Positions 7,494 through 16,557 of a stretch of DNA of 64,000 nucleotides are shown piece after piece. The stretch's first letter is position 1, and every line of letters begins with the position of its first letter. The position numbers were made by a program, and so were the translations under genes. Source of the DNA: Kibdelosporangium sp. MJ126-NF4 (GTDB lineage Bacteria > Actinomycetota > Actinomycetes > Mycobacteriales > Pseudonocardiaceae); NCBI RefSeq assembly GCF_000826545.1, contig NZ_CDME01000002.1, positions 1,807,187 through 1,871,186 on the forward strand. The letters are read 5' to 3'. The notes beneath the pieces are model-generated. The model saw only the letters and a list, made by a program, of their open reading frames with translations, was not told the DNA's origin and ran no database searches.

Positions 7494-9270
7494 CGGACCC
7501 GGTCTGCTCCGATTCGTCGAGGTCCTCGTCGAGGAAGCCGCCGGACTGGTGGCGCCACAACCGGGCGTAGGTGCCGTCGAGCGCCTGCAGTTCCGCGTGG
7601 CTGCCCTGCTCGACGATCTGGCCGCGGTCGAGCACGATCAGCTGGTCCATCCGGGCGACCGTGCTCAGCCGGTGCGCGACCACCAGCGCCGTGCGGCCTT
7701 CCATCACCTGCCAGAGCGCTTGCTGGACAAGGACTTCACTCTCCGAGTCCAGTGCGCTCGTCGCCTCGTCGAGCAGCAGGATCGGCGCGTCCCGCAGGAC
7801 CGCCCTGGCCAGCGCGACGCGCTGCCGTTGCCCACCGGACAGTTTCACGCCTCGTTCGCCGACGAGCGTGTCGAACCCGTCCGGCAGTGTGGTCGCGAAC
7901 TCGGTCACGTGGGCGATCTTCGACGCGCGCAGGACGTCCTCGTCCGTCGCGCCAGGACGGGCGAAGGCGATGTTCTCCTTGAGTGTCCGGTGGAACATCG
8001 CCGGGTCCTGGGGCACGTACGCGATCAGGCTGCGCAGGTCGGCCTGTTTCAGCGTGCTGATGTCCTGGCCGCCGACGGTGATCCGGCCGCTGTCGATGTC
8101 CATCAGGCGCAGCAGCAGCTTGGTCAACGTGCTCTTGCCGCCGCCGGACCGGCCGACCAGCCCGATCTTCGTCCCGCTCGGCACGGTCAGGTTCAGGCCG
8201 GTGAACAGCTGCGACGCGCCCGCGTGCGCGAAGACCACGTTGTCGAACCGGACGTCGGCCGAGGCGCGCCCGAGTTTCTCCGGCGTGGTCGGGTCGAGCA
8301 CGGTCGGCGGGTCCAGCAGCAGCTCGGTGAACTGCGCGGCCTCGGTCAGCGAGCTCTCCATCCGACGGTAGATCTGGTTGAACTCGAACATGATCCGCGT
8401 CGCGTTGGCGAAGTACGCGAACGTCACCACGATCGCCTCGATGCCCAGGTTGCCGAGCTTGACCGCGAGGTACAGGCCCAGCACGTTGGTCAGCACCGAC
8501 AGCGGCGCGGCCACGACGTCGATCCTGAGGTTGGCGTAGTCCCATGACCGGATCGCCAGACGCCGGTGCTCCCCGACCCGGACCCGGTGCTCGTCGGCCT
8601 CACGGTCCTCGGCGGCGAAGGCCCGCACGGCCTCCATGTTCGTCAGGCTGTCGGCGACATGGCCGGAAACCCGCGCGATGGCGGCTTCCCGCTTGTCCAC
8701 CAGCGCCTGCCGCCGACGAATCAGCGGCGCGATGAGCAACCCGGTCACCGTGATCATGCCGAGCAGGACCACGACGAGCATCGGGTGGTAGCTCCACAGC
8801 ACGACGGAGGCGAACCCGAGCGGCACGAAGTTGGCCACGACGGAGAACGCCAGCGCGTCGGCGATGTCGCTGAACCGGAGCGAGAAACTGAGCACCCGCT
8901 TGGTCAGTGACCCGGCGAAGTTGTCGTGGAAGAACGCCGCGTCCTTGGCGAGCAACGCCTTCATCCCGGTGACGCTGAGATTCTCACTGCCGAACCCCTC
9001 CACCCGGTTGAGGCAGTGAATCCCGATGCGCCACAACACCTCGGCGAGGATCATCAGTCCGGCGAAGTACCCGACGTAGGGTAGGACGTCCGTCCCACCA
9101 CCGGCCAGGTGACCGGCCAGTTGCGCCACCATCAGCGGCGCGATGTAGTAGAGACACGTGTTGCCAAGAGCCGGAAGCAGCAGACCGGGACCCGAGTATC
9201 GCTTCAATCGGCGGAATTCCGACCAGTAGTACCGTATCGCCAGGAAAACGGCCTGTCGGCGCGCTGTCAT
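7483..9270 (-). CDS. ABC transporter, fused permease and ATP-binding protein
   Basis: 595 residues: about 330 residues of type I exporter membrane domain with six helices, then an ATPase domain with Walker A GRSGGGKST, signature LSGGQRQRVALARAVL, Walker B PILLLDEATSALD and switch His in VVAHRLSTV. One half-transporter would form a homodimer exporting lipid, peptide or drug-like substrates. The ATG at 9270 follows AAGGGGGAGG and gives the usual half-exporter length; longer in-frame starts add a non-homologous, Arg-rich leader. It could export a product of nearby enzymes, but nothing ties it to one. Confidence 0.88.
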   Translation of the reverse strand: MTARRQAVFLAIRYYWSEFRRLKRYSGPGLLLPALGNTCLYYIAPLMVAQLAGHLAGGGTDVLPYVGYFAGLMILAEVLWRIGIHCLNRVEGFGSENLSVTGMKALLAKDAAFFHDNFAGSLTKRVLSFSLRFSDIADALAFSVVANFVPLGFASVVLWSYHPMLVVVLLGMITVTGLLIAPLIRRRQALVDKREAAIARVSGHVADSLTNMEAVRAFAAEDREADEHRVRVGEHRRLAIRSWDYANLRIDVVAAPLSVLTNVLGLYLAVKLGNLGIEAIVVTFAYFANATRIMFEFNQIYRRMESSLTEAAQFTELLLDPPTVLDPTTPEKLGRASADVRFDNVVFAHAGASQLFTGLNLTVPSGTKIGLVGRSGGGKSTLTKLLLRLMDIDSGRITVGGQDISTLKQADLRSLIAYVPQDPAMFHRTLKENIAFARPGATDEDVLRASKIAHVTEFATTLPDGFDTLVGERGVKLSGGQRQRVALARAVLRDAPILLLDEATSALDSESEVLVQQALWQVMEGRTALVVAHRLSTVARMDQLIVLDRGQIVEQGSHAELQALDGTYARLWRHQSGGFLDEDLDESEQTGSVSR

Positions 9271-9333
9271 CCTCCCCCTTCCCAGAGCGGAACTCCTCAT
9301 GCTGCCGGGAGGGAGGCGAAACAGCGAGTCAAT

Positions 9334-9367
9334 TTCCCACCGGGGCCGCGCACGGCCCCGGTGGGAA
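9334..9367 (-). terminator. 14-bp stem-loop terminator after the subtilase gene
   Basis: TTCCCACCGGGGCC (9334-9347) pairs perfectly with 9354-9367 across a six-base loop. It sits five bases past the end of the minus-strand subtilase gene and before the ABC transporter start. No long T-run follows, as is usual in high-GC actinomycetes. Confidence 0.75.
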
Positions 9368-9371
9368 GTCG

Positions 9372-10532
9372 TCAGGATCCGGCGTACAGCAGCCTGTTCG
9401 GTGAACCGGTGCCGATGGCGGTGAGCTTGTTCTTCGTCGAGGAGTCGACGATCAGCTGCTTGGCCTGCGCCATGGTCAGATTCGGGTTCTTCGCCTTGGC
9501 GACAGCCAGTGTCCCCGCCGCGAGTGGCGCGGCGAACGACGTGCCGTACCACCCGGTCTGCACAGCTGTGTCGCTGGATTTGCCCGCGCCCGTCACGTTG
9601 GCACCCGGGGCGAACGCCGTCAGGCAGCTGCCGTAGCTGGACGCGTTGCTGCCGGTGTTGCGGCTGTCAGTCCTGGTTGTGGCGCCCATGATGACCGCGC
9701 GGGAGTCCTTGGGCGAGTTCTGACAGTCGCCCTTGTTGAAGTTGCCCGCGATCAACACCACCAGCTTGCCGTTGTCCACCAGCTTCTTGGCAGCGGCGTC
9801 GAGCACCCGGTCGGTGCGCCCGCCGGAGCTCTGCAGACTGATGTTCACGATGGCACCGGAGGGTGCGTTGAGCGCGGTCCAGTTCATGCCGTCGGCCATG
9901 TCCTCCGTGGTGCCGGAGTTGTCACACTTCAGCACGCGGACGGCCTTGATGACGGCCTTCTTGGCCACGCCGTAGGTCCTGCCCGCGATGTGGCTGGCGA
10001 CGAACGTGCCGTGGCCCGCGCAGTCGGTGTGGCCGTTGCCGTCGTCGACTGTGTTGTACACGCTACTGGCCCGGCCCTCGAATTCGCTGTGTGTCCTGCG
10101 CACGCCACTGTCCACGACGTACACGTCGACACCCGCGCCAGTGCCGGACGGTGTGAAGCCGCCGTCGAGCGGCAGTTCTCGCTGGTCGATCCGGTCCAGG
10201 TGCCACGGCGCAGCCAGTGCGTCGCCGGGCGAGGCCTCCATCCGGTGCACCCGGTTCTCCTGGACGAACGCGACAGCCGGATCACGACGCAGGCGCTCGA
10301 CGGCGTCGGACGACAAGTCGGCGGAGAACCCGCCGATCGCCTCGAACCGCTTGCGGATCACGCCACCGGACAGGGTGGCCACCGACGGCACGGTATGGCC
10401 GTCCTTGAGTACCACGATGTAGCGAGCGGTGGGATCACCCGCCCGCGTCGTTTCCGCCATCGCGGCGCCGCCCAAAACCGTGGTGACTCCCATTGCCACG
10501 GCGAGACCCGCACCCAACAATCGCTTACGCAT
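9372..10532 (-). CDS. Secreted subtilisin-like serine protease (S8)
   Basis: 386 residues. A Sec signal peptide (MRKRLL, hydrophobic core, cleavage near AMAE at 26) is followed by an I9 propeptide (ARYIVVLKDG, about 36-97) and an S8 catalytic domain. The triad is visible: Asp141 (VVDSGV), His174 (GHGTFVASHIAG), Ser332 (GTSFAAPLAAG), with oxyanion Asn264 (IAGN). The layout matches proteinase K-like extracellular proteases of actinomycetes. The propeptide would act as folding chaperone and inhibitor until autocleavage. The start ATG lies directly before the signal peptide; longer in-frame extensions are not plausible. Confidence 0.92.
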   Translation of the reverse strand: MRKRLLGAGLAVAMGVTTVLGGAAMAETTRAGDPTARYIVVLKDGHTVPSVATLSGGVIRKRFEAIGGFSADLSSDAVERLRRDPAVAFVQENRVHRMEASPGDALAAPWHLDRIDQRELPLDGGFTPSGTGAGVDVYVVDSGVRRTHSEFEGRASSVYNTVDDGNGHTDCAGHGTFVASHIAGRTYGVAKKAVIKAVRVLKCDNSGTTEDMADGMNWTALNAPSGAIVNISLQSSGGRTDRVLDAAAKKLVDNGKLVVLIAGNFNKGDCQNSPKDSRAVIMGATTRTDSRNTGSNASSYGSCLTAFAPGANVTGAGKSSDTAVQTGWYGTSFAAPLAAGTLAVAKAKNPNLTMAQAKQLIVDSSTKNKLTAIGTGSPNRLLYAGS

Positions 10533-10671
10533 GTTTGGCTCCACTTGGTACGAACTGCAGGGACCACCGAGCGTAGGGACGTCACATCGCCGTGGGAACG
10601 GCCATGTATCCGCCTCGGCCAATTCGGTGGCGGAGAGGCCAATACTGTGGCCGCGAGAGGACGGAATCGCC

Positions 10672-11622
10672 ATGGCTCGTGTCCGGCACCACCGCACCGA
10701 GGACCCGGAACTGTCCAGCGTCCTGCGGTCGGGACCGTTCGACCTCGCGGTCAAGGCGGCGGTGCGCTCCAGCGGGCTGAGCCTCGACCGGCTGGTGCAT
10801 CACCTGTCCACCAGGGGAATCCAGGTCAGCGCGTCCAGCCTGAGCAACTGGCAGACCGGCCGCAGCCGCCCGGAACGCCCCGAGTCGGTGCACGCGGTGC
10901 GCGCGATCGAGGAGATCCTCGGCCTCGCCCCGGACGCGCTCGTCCAGCTGCTGGGTCCCCGCAAACCACGTGGACGCTGGCTGGGACACGTGCCGGGCAG
11001 CGTGCCGTACGGCACGCTGTTCGACGACCACGCCAGGCTCACACGGATCATGGCCGACGCGGAACTGGTGGACCGCCAGCGGTGGTCCTGGCTCAACGTC
11101 GAGGACCGGGTGACGTTCGACAGCAAGGGCCTGCTGCGCGGCGTGCAGGTGCGTCTGACGCTGTCCGCGCTGGTGGACGGCTTGGACAGCTGTGTTGTCT
11201 TCTACCGCACCGACGACGGCAACCATCCCGAGGTGCACCCCGTCGACGGCTGTCGGCTGGGCCGGGCCAGGGTGGACGAGGAGTCCGGCTACCTGGTCGC
11301 GGAGTTGCTGTTCGACCAGCGCCTGAGCCGGGGTGACGTGCACTTCCTCGAGTTCGAGCAGCGGTTCGGCGGTGACCTGCCGCGCCCGGAGCCCGGCGAC
11401 CACTACTACAAGGCCTTCCGGGCTCCCTGCCGCAACTACCTGATGCGAGTGGTGTTCCACGTCGACGCGGTCCCGGTGCGTCTGCGTTCCTTCCAGACCA
11501 GCAAATGGGGCAGCGAACCCACCGAAACACACGCGCTCCCGTGCCAGCGCAACCGAGTGGTGCACCTGCACGCGGCCGACGTGCGTCCGGGCATCGTCGG
11601 CGTGGAATGGGAGTGGGTTTGA
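10672..11622 (+). CDS. HTH transcriptional regulator with an unknown C-terminal domain
   Basis: 316 residues. The N-terminal 75 residues resemble an XRE-type helix-turn-helix (LSLDRLVHHL, VSASSLSNWQTGRSRPERPESV), followed by a 230-residue beta-rich domain that I cannot assign (FYRTDDGNHPEVHPVDG, HFLEFEQRF, RNYLMRVVFHVDAVPVRL). The ATG at 10672 follows GAGAGGA. It is transcribed divergently from the subtilase gene 139 bp away and may control it. Homologues with this layout are, in my memory, annotated only as hypothetical or XRE-family proteins. Confidence 0.65.
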   Translation: MARVRHHRTEDPELSSVLRSGPFDLAVKAAVRSSGLSLDRLVHHLSTRGIQVSASSLSNWQTGRSRPERPESVHAVRAIEEILGLAPDALVQLLGPRKPRGRWLGHVPGSVPYGTLFDDHARLTRIMADAELVDRQRWSWLNVEDRVTFDSKGLLRGVQVRLTLSALVDGLDSCVVFYRTDDGNHPEVHPVDGCRLGRARVDEESGYLVAELLFDQRLSRGDVHFLEFEQRFGGDLPRPEPGDHYYKAFRAPCRNYLMRVVFHVDAVPVRLRSFQTSKWGSEPTETHALPCQRNRVVHLHAADVRPGIVGVEWEWV

Positions 11623-11655
11623 CCTCAACCTCGGTCGAGGTTGCACGATCCGTCC

Positions 11656-12333
11656 GTGACTGATTCCGTGGCTGATGGCGAAGTGTTGACGGATGCCGTG
11701 ATCACTGCCGAGGTGTGGTTCGACATCGCCTGCCCGTGGTGCTACATCGGGATGTGGAAGTGGACCGAGGCCATGGCGGGCAGCAACGTGATCACCCGAT
11801 GGCGGTCCTTCCAACTCCGCCCGAACGCAGCCAGGACGCCAACCAGGTCGCTCACCGAGATCATGGGCTCCGACTGGGGCATCGGTGAGCGGGAGATCAC
11901 CGGGATCATCGCCCGTATCCGCGACGCCGGTGCCGAGCACGGCCTCGTGCTGCGCACCGATTCGGTCTACCCGGTGAACACCATGGACGCGCACCGGCTC
12001 GTGCACCACGCTGCCGCGAACAACATGGCACCGATAATCCTGGAACGGCTGTTCCTCGCGTACCACACAGAACTGCGCAACATCGCTGATCACGAGGTCC
12101 TCACCGAACTCGCGACCGGCGTCGGCTTCGTCGAGGAGGATATCGCTGCGCTGCTGGCCGGTGACCAGTACGCCGACACCGTTCTGGCTGATCAAGCGGA
12201 AGCAGGCGAAGCCGGGGTCACCGCCGTGCCTGGTTACCGCGTCGGCGGTCGCACGATCTCCGGCGCGGCGCCACTCGACGAGCTCCGATCGCTGCTCGGC
12301 GCGAACCAGGACACCGGCCACGCGACACGGTGA
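11656..12333 (+). CDS. DsbA/FrnE-family thiol oxidoreductase
   Basis: 225 residues with a thioredoxin fold and the active site ACPWCYIGM (CxxC) near the N-terminus, then the helical insert of FrnE-type proteins (MDAHRLVHHAAANN) and the cis-Pro-like segment GVTAVPGYRVGG. There is no signal peptide, so it acts in the cytosol, probably as a disulfide isomerase or 2-hydroxychromene-isomerase-like enzyme. The start is uncertain: GTG at 11656 or TTG at 11641, neither with a strong ribosome site. It ends one base from the frameshift-corrected end of the convergent caspase gene. Confidence 0.85.
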   Translation: MTDSVADGEVLTDAVITAEVWFDIACPWCYIGMWKWTEAMAGSNVITRWRSFQLRPNAARTPTRSLTEIMGSDWGIGEREITGIIARIRDAGAEHGLVLRTDSVYPVNTMDAHRLVHHAAANNMAPIILERLFLAYHTELRNIADHEVLTELATGVGFVEEDIAALLAGDQYADTVLADQAEAGEAGVTAVPGYRVGGRTISGAAPLDELRSLLGANQDTGHATR

Positions 12334-12409
12334 TCATGACAGTGCTCGAATCGGCTTTTCGACCTGGTCGAGGAAATCGTCCACCTCGTCCTCGTCATAA
12401 CTCCGTCTA
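12334..12409 (-). other. Out-of-frame tail of the caspase gene (second DivIVA-like motif)
   Basis: Reading this stretch in the neighbouring frame gives RRSYDEDEVDDFLDQVEKPIRALS and a TGA at 12334-12336. This is the textbook second half of a short actinobacterial DivIVA motif, whose first half (LTADHVHNVLFHKQSIG) ends the caspase ORF just before it. Removing one G from the GGG at 12410-12412 (minus strand) joins the two. The tail then ends one base from the DsbA stop. It is a broken or mis-sequenced C-terminus. Confidence 0.75.
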
Positions 12410-13330
12410 CCCGATGGACTGCTTATGGAACAAGACGTTGTGAACATGGTCAGCCGTGAGCGTGTCCTTCGGGTCCTCGACCATCCGTTTGACGAAGTCA
12501 AGAACGGACCGAATCTCATTCAAATCGTAACCTCGGTAACGGGCGGACGCCTTGCGGAACACGACGTTGAGAACATCCGAAGGCTCCGGCTGGAATCGTC
12601 CTGTCATCCACGCACGGTTTCTGGCCAACGGAAGCTCGCCTGCAGTGTTGCGGTCGCGCTTCTGCGGTTGCGGCCGCGCTTTCGCGCGCAGCGCCGCCCT
12701 CGTCAGTCGGTACAGGGAATTGAGGTCCCACAGCTCCGGTCCCTGGGGATCGCCGCTCTGCAGAAGGTTGATCAGCTCCCCGGTGAACGCGGTGTACTTC
12801 TCGCCCGCAGGCGCGAGCGCCCTCTTGTTCTCCGCGGACGCCGCCAGCAGAAAGGTCCCTTCGACCTCGGCTTCTCCAGCGATCTCGGAGTCGGACATCG
12901 TCCCCAGCGCGCGCCCGCTGTAGCAGCAGTCCAGGATGACGATACGTCGCCGGGCCGGACTGTCGATGACGGCGTCACGAATCCAGTCGTACTGGGTGGC
13001 GGTGTGAAACCGTCCGGGAACCGATCCCGACAGCGCGAGCTGCAGATTGGTCCGCCGGTCGAGCAAACCGTGCCCCGAGTAGTAGACCAGCAGTGTGTCG
13101 GTGGCGTCCTCCGCCGCCGCGTGAATGGGATCGAGCATCTCCGAATGGGTTCCGGGATTGTTGATCGCCGTGATGTTGCGCCGGTCGACACCCCATAGGT
13201 TCTTGTCCGACAAGCAGCTTGCCAGCGCGTGGACATTGGCGGCCACCGCGGGCAGATTCGGCAGATGGTCATACGAGCTCGTGCCGATTATGACGACACG
13301 GGAGGAACGTGGATCAGGAAGAACGCTCAT
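12407..13330 (-). CDS. Caspase-fold protease, EACC1-associated type, with DivIVA-like C-terminus (frameshifted)
   Basis: 307 residues as read. The caspase domain (10-215) starts RVVIIGTSSYDHLPNLPAV and carries the catalytic dyad His87 (YYSGHGLL) and Cys136 (ILDCCYSG). This family is known from Aravind-group surveys of actinobacterial conflict systems, where caspases pair with effector-associated components. Residues 249-291 form a DivIVA-like unit (DVLNVVFRK, RYRGYDLNEIRSVLDFV), and 291-307 start a second one that stops early by a one-base frameshift near 12410. The repaired protein would have about 331 residues. It is cytosolic; its targets are unknown. No partner effector gene is adjacent. 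It is less GC-rich than its neighbours. Confidence 0.82.
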   Translation of the reverse strand: MSVLPDPRSSRVVIIGTSSYDHLPNLPAVAANVHALASCLSDKNLWGVDRRNITAINNPGTHSEMLDPIHAAAEDATDTLLVYYSGHGLLDRRTNLQLALSGSVPGRFHTATQYDWIRDAVIDSPARRRIVILDCCYSGRALGTMSDSEIAGEAEVEGTFLLAASAENKRALAPAGEKYTAFTGELINLLQSGDPQGPELWDLNSLYRLTRAALRAKARPQPQKRDRNTAGELPLARNRAWMTGRFQPEPSDVLNVVFRKASARYRGYDLNEIRSVLDFVKRMVEDPKDTLTADHVHNVLFHKQSIG

Positions 13331-13415
13331 ACCGCGTCCACCACTCGGGCCTGGCACGCGCGACAGCCTAGCACCGCCCCACATCGTCACCTTTGACCCA
13401 GTAAGACACGGAAAA

Positions 13416-13450
13416 CGGCCTGTGTTCACGCATTCCGTGAACACAGGCCG
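13416..13450 (-). terminator. Intrinsic terminator of the GH87 gene
   Basis: A perfect 15-bp stem (13416-13430 with 13436-13450) with a five-base loop, followed on the minus strand by TTTT. It lies eight bases past the end of the glucanase gene and is one of the clearest rho-independent terminators in the window. Confidence 0.9.
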
Positions 13451-13458
13451 CCGGGCGG

Positions 13459-16401
13459 CTAGCCGCCGGTGATGGTGAAGCTGGAACCTGGTTCGACGAC
13501 CACGTTGCCCGCGGCCGAATTCGTGATCGTCACGTTCGTCAGCGTCGCGCTTCCGCGTGCGCTGCCCTGGGCGAGGATTCCGGCCCCGTTGTTCGACTTG
13601 TCGATTCGGACGCCGGTGATCGCCACGTTCGGCATGGTTCCGCCGCCGCCTTTGAACTGGATGCCGTCGTAGGTCGAGTCCGCTATCTCCGTGTCGCGGA
13701 TTGTCACTCCTGTGATGTCCTTGTTCTGGGCGAAGAGGGTGATCGCGCCGAACTTCTGTGCTTCTCCCCAGAAGGCTCCGCCTGTGCGGTACAGGCCGTT
13801 GCCCGCGATCAGGGTCTGGCCGCCGAAGGGCAGCGGATCGTGGTCTGTCGCCAGCATGATCCCCGGATAGTTCATGGTGTCCAGGATCAGGTTGTTCTCG
13901 ATCCTGTTGTTGTAGCCGCCGTAGATCGCCGCTCCGTTGGCGCGCCACGGCAGTTGGATCGTGTTGTTCACGAAGCTGTTGTCGTGCGCGATGTCCACCG
14001 CCGGGTCTTTCACGTACCTGTTCGCCCACACCGCCAGGCTGTCGTCTCCTGTTGTCCGGAAGGACGAGTTGAAGACCTGGGAATTGCGGGTTCCGTTGGT
14101 GAGGTTGATGCCGTCCGCGTAGGTGTCGCGGATCCTCATCCCGGTGAACTCCAGTCCGTCCGCCGGGCCCCACAGTTCCGGGATGTTGTCGAAGTCCCGG
14201 CCGACCCAGACGCCCACGTTCGCGTGTTCGATCCAGACGTTGCTGATCTTCGTCCCGGTGCCGAAGCGGCCGTTGAGGCCCACCCCTCCTTCCGCTCCGC
14301 CGCCGCCCCTGATCCGGCCGGACCCGAAGATCGCGATGTCCGAGATCTGGACGTTCCTGTCGATGTCGAAACCGAAATTGCCTTCGTGCGGGTGGTTGAT
14401 TCCTCCCGCGTTCTGCGGTTCGGTCAGCGTGTAGAGCTGCGAGTGCCACATGCCCGCGCCCTTGACGGTCACGTTGCTGATGCCGACCTGGTTGTACTGA
14501 CCGCGGTTGAGCGGGTCGTCGGTCAGGATCTTCTGTTCCTGCCGCCACTGCCCTGCCGGGATCCAGACGCAGCTGATCACGCCGTTCTGGTCGTCGGTCA
14601 CCGCGCGCTGGATCGCCGCGGTGTCGTCGATGCCGTCATTCGGCACCGCCCCGTACGAGGTGATCGACGTGCACCCGGCGGGCTGGCTCGCCGGGGGCGC
14701 GACCTGTTCGAGGTCGATCAGGTCGATGACGTAGAACGCCGCCGTGTCACCGGAGTCCCGCTGGAGCTTGAACTTCGTGCCCGCCGGGTACGACGTGGAC
14801 AGCAGTGCGTGCGATTCGTCGAACATCCGCCGCGCGTCGGACTGCGGCGAGTTCGTCAGGCCCTCCGGGTCGTCGGTGGCGCCGTACAGCCAGCTGTGTT
14901 TCGACGACAGTGACAGCTTCTGCGCGAAGGTCCCGTTGACGTACAGGCTGATCGTCGCGTCGGTGCCGCCGCCGCCCGGCGCGTCCGGGATCGAGTTGCG
15001 GACCACGATCGAGTTGGCCGCGTTGGCGGACGTGAACTCGACGAACTGACCGGTGCTGGTGAGCCGCACGGACTGGCGGCCGGACGACTCCGTGGCGAAG
15101 TTGGTGTGCCCGAAGGTCCGCAGCGGATCCGTCTGCAGCAGGGTTCCCTGGTAGTTCGCGGCTTCCGCCTCGTACTCGACGTACGGCAGCGCGGCACCGC
15201 GGCCGACCACGATCGCTGTGGACAGCGAGTTGTTCGTCTCGTTGGTTTCCGCGATGGCGTTGGTCGCGTCGGCGGTCGCGGTGATCGTGGCGCCGCCGCT
15301 GGTGGCGGTCCAGTTGCCGCTGACCGGCACGGTGACGGTCGCGCCCGCCGAGATCGACGAGGTGTTGGTGTTCAGTGTCGCGCTGCCGACGGTCAGGCGC
15401 GTCACTGTGGTCACGCCGGTGGCGGTTGTCCCGCGGTTGTTCAGCCTCACCGAGAACGTGACGGTCGCGCCGACGGCCGGATTGGGTGGGTTCGGGGTGA
15501 TGGCCGTGATCAGCAGGTCCGGGCCTGGCGCCTGCGCCACGACGAGCTGTGACGACGCCGTCAGACTGTTGTTGTCGTCGTTCTGTTCGATAATTGCGTT
15601 TGTTGGGTCGACGACCGACGAGACGCTGTAGCTGCCCTGACCGCGTCTGCCGACGTCGACGGTGACGGTCGCCGACGCTCCGGCGGCCAGTCCGGCAACA
15701 GGTGCGCTACCGGCGACAACGCCACCAAGGCTGACGTTGACCGTGGTCACGTTCGCCGCTGCGGGGCCAGTGTTGCGGACGGTCGCGCGGACGGTGATCG
15801 CGTCGGTTTCGGTGGGCGTGGCGGGAGCCCAGGACAACGCCGAGACGGTCAGGTCCGGATTGGGCGAGGCCGTGCCCATCACCTGGAGTTCGCCGACCTG
15901 CCCGCCGGGGGCGCCGGTGTTGGCGGTGAACCGCAGCCGCAGGTCCGCCACGCGCCCGGTCACCGGGATGCTCACCGTGTTCTGCGTCGACGGGCTGAAC
16001 GCGTACTGCGCCAATGCCTTCAGCGACGTGAACGACGTCGCCGACTGTTCCCGGCCGAGGACTTCCAGCGTCTGCGTGCGTGGTCCCCAGACCGGATCCG
16101 GGTTGAGTTTGACCACCACCGAGCTGATGTCGGCGTTCGCGCCGAGCTTGACCGTCAGGTTTCCGTCGTATCCGGCGGATTCCCAGTAGGTGCCGACGTT
16201 GTTGTCGTTGGCGTTGGCGGCGACGAAACTGTGCACGTGCGAGGTGGCCTCGATCGGCCTGCCCGCTGCCAGGTTGGCTTCTCCTCCGTCGGGTGGCAGG
16301 TTCGGCCCGGCCGCGGCCGGGCTCGCCGCGATGCCCGCAGCCAGCAGGCCCGCCACGAGAATGCCGCTGGTCAGGCGCAAGCGACGCTGCTTACGTTCCA
16401 T
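13459..16401 (-). CDS. Secreted multidomain GH87 alpha-1,3-glucanase/mycodextranase
   Basis: 980 residues. A signal peptide (1-31, cleavage near AAAG) is followed by a discoidin-like carbohydrate-binding domain (42-176), two CARDB Ig-like domains (182-288, 293-399; each with DATNAI.E.N..NNSL), a CBM6/35-like domain (407-566) and a right-handed beta-helix GH87 catalytic domain (577-980). Candidate catalytic residues are Asp763 (YADGIN) and Asp786/Asp787 (TTGDDSLAVW); this spacing equals that of the three Asp residues I recall for the Paenibacillus GH87 enzyme. It probably degrades fungal or bacterial alpha-glucan outside the cell. The ATG follows AGAGGAC, and a strong terminator follows the gene. 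Confidence 0.88.
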   Translation of the reverse strand: MERKQRRLRLTSGILVAGLLAAGIAASPAAAGPNLPPDGGEANLAAGRPIEATSHVHSFVAANANDNNVGTYWESAGYDGNLTVKLGANADISSVVVKLNPDPVWGPRTQTLEVLGREQSATSFTSLKALAQYAFSPSTQNTVSIPVTGRVADLRLRFTANTGAPGGQVGELQVMGTASPNPDLTVSALSWAPATPTETDAITVRATVRNTGPAAANVTTVNVSLGGVVAGSAPVAGLAAGASATVTVDVGRRGQGSYSVSSVVDPTNAIIEQNDDNNSLTASSQLVVAQAPGPDLLITAITPNPPNPAVGATVTFSVRLNNRGTTATGVTTVTRLTVGSATLNTNTSSISAGATVTVPVSGNWTATSGGATITATADATNAIAETNETNNSLSTAIVVGRGAALPYVEYEAEAANYQGTLLQTDPLRTFGHTNFATESSGRQSVRLTSTGQFVEFTSANAANSIVVRNSIPDAPGGGGTDATISLYVNGTFAQKLSLSSKHSWLYGATDDPEGLTNSPQSDARRMFDESHALLSTSYPAGTKFKLQRDSGDTAAFYVIDLIDLEQVAPPASQPAGCTSITSYGAVPNDGIDDTAAIQRAVTDDQNGVISCVWIPAGQWRQEQKILTDDPLNRGQYNQVGISNVTVKGAGMWHSQLYTLTEPQNAGGINHPHEGNFGFDIDRNVQISDIAIFGSGRIRGGGGAEGGVGLNGRFGTGTKISNVWIEHANVGVWVGRDFDNIPELWGPADGLEFTGMRIRDTYADGINLTNGTRNSQVFNSSFRTTGDDSLAVWANRYVKDPAVDIAHDNSFVNNTIQLPWRANGAAIYGGYNNRIENNLILDTMNYPGIMLATDHDPLPFGGQTLIAGNGLYRTGGAFWGEAQKFGAITLFAQNKDITGVTIRDTEIADSTYDGIQFKGGGGTMPNVAITGVRIDKSNNGAGILAQGSARGSATLTNVTITNSAAGNVVVEPGSSFTITGG

Positions 16402-16557
16402 GATTTGTCCTCTGTTCTGTTGTGCCAGCAGGGCAGGGCAAAATCAGCAGGCGTCGAGGACGCGCCCGCTGCCAGGTTTCATCTTTGCGTGATGTTCGTC
16501 CAGTTTTTGCAGGGTCAAGGTCGTAGTTTTCAGACCGACCGAGGTTAAGTCAACGGT

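Noticed and set aside
13331..14548. N-terminal extension of the caspase ORF up to 14548
   Set aside because: The extra residues are antisense-frame shadow of the GH87 gene and pass through its terminator; the ATG at 13330 begins the known caspase fold.
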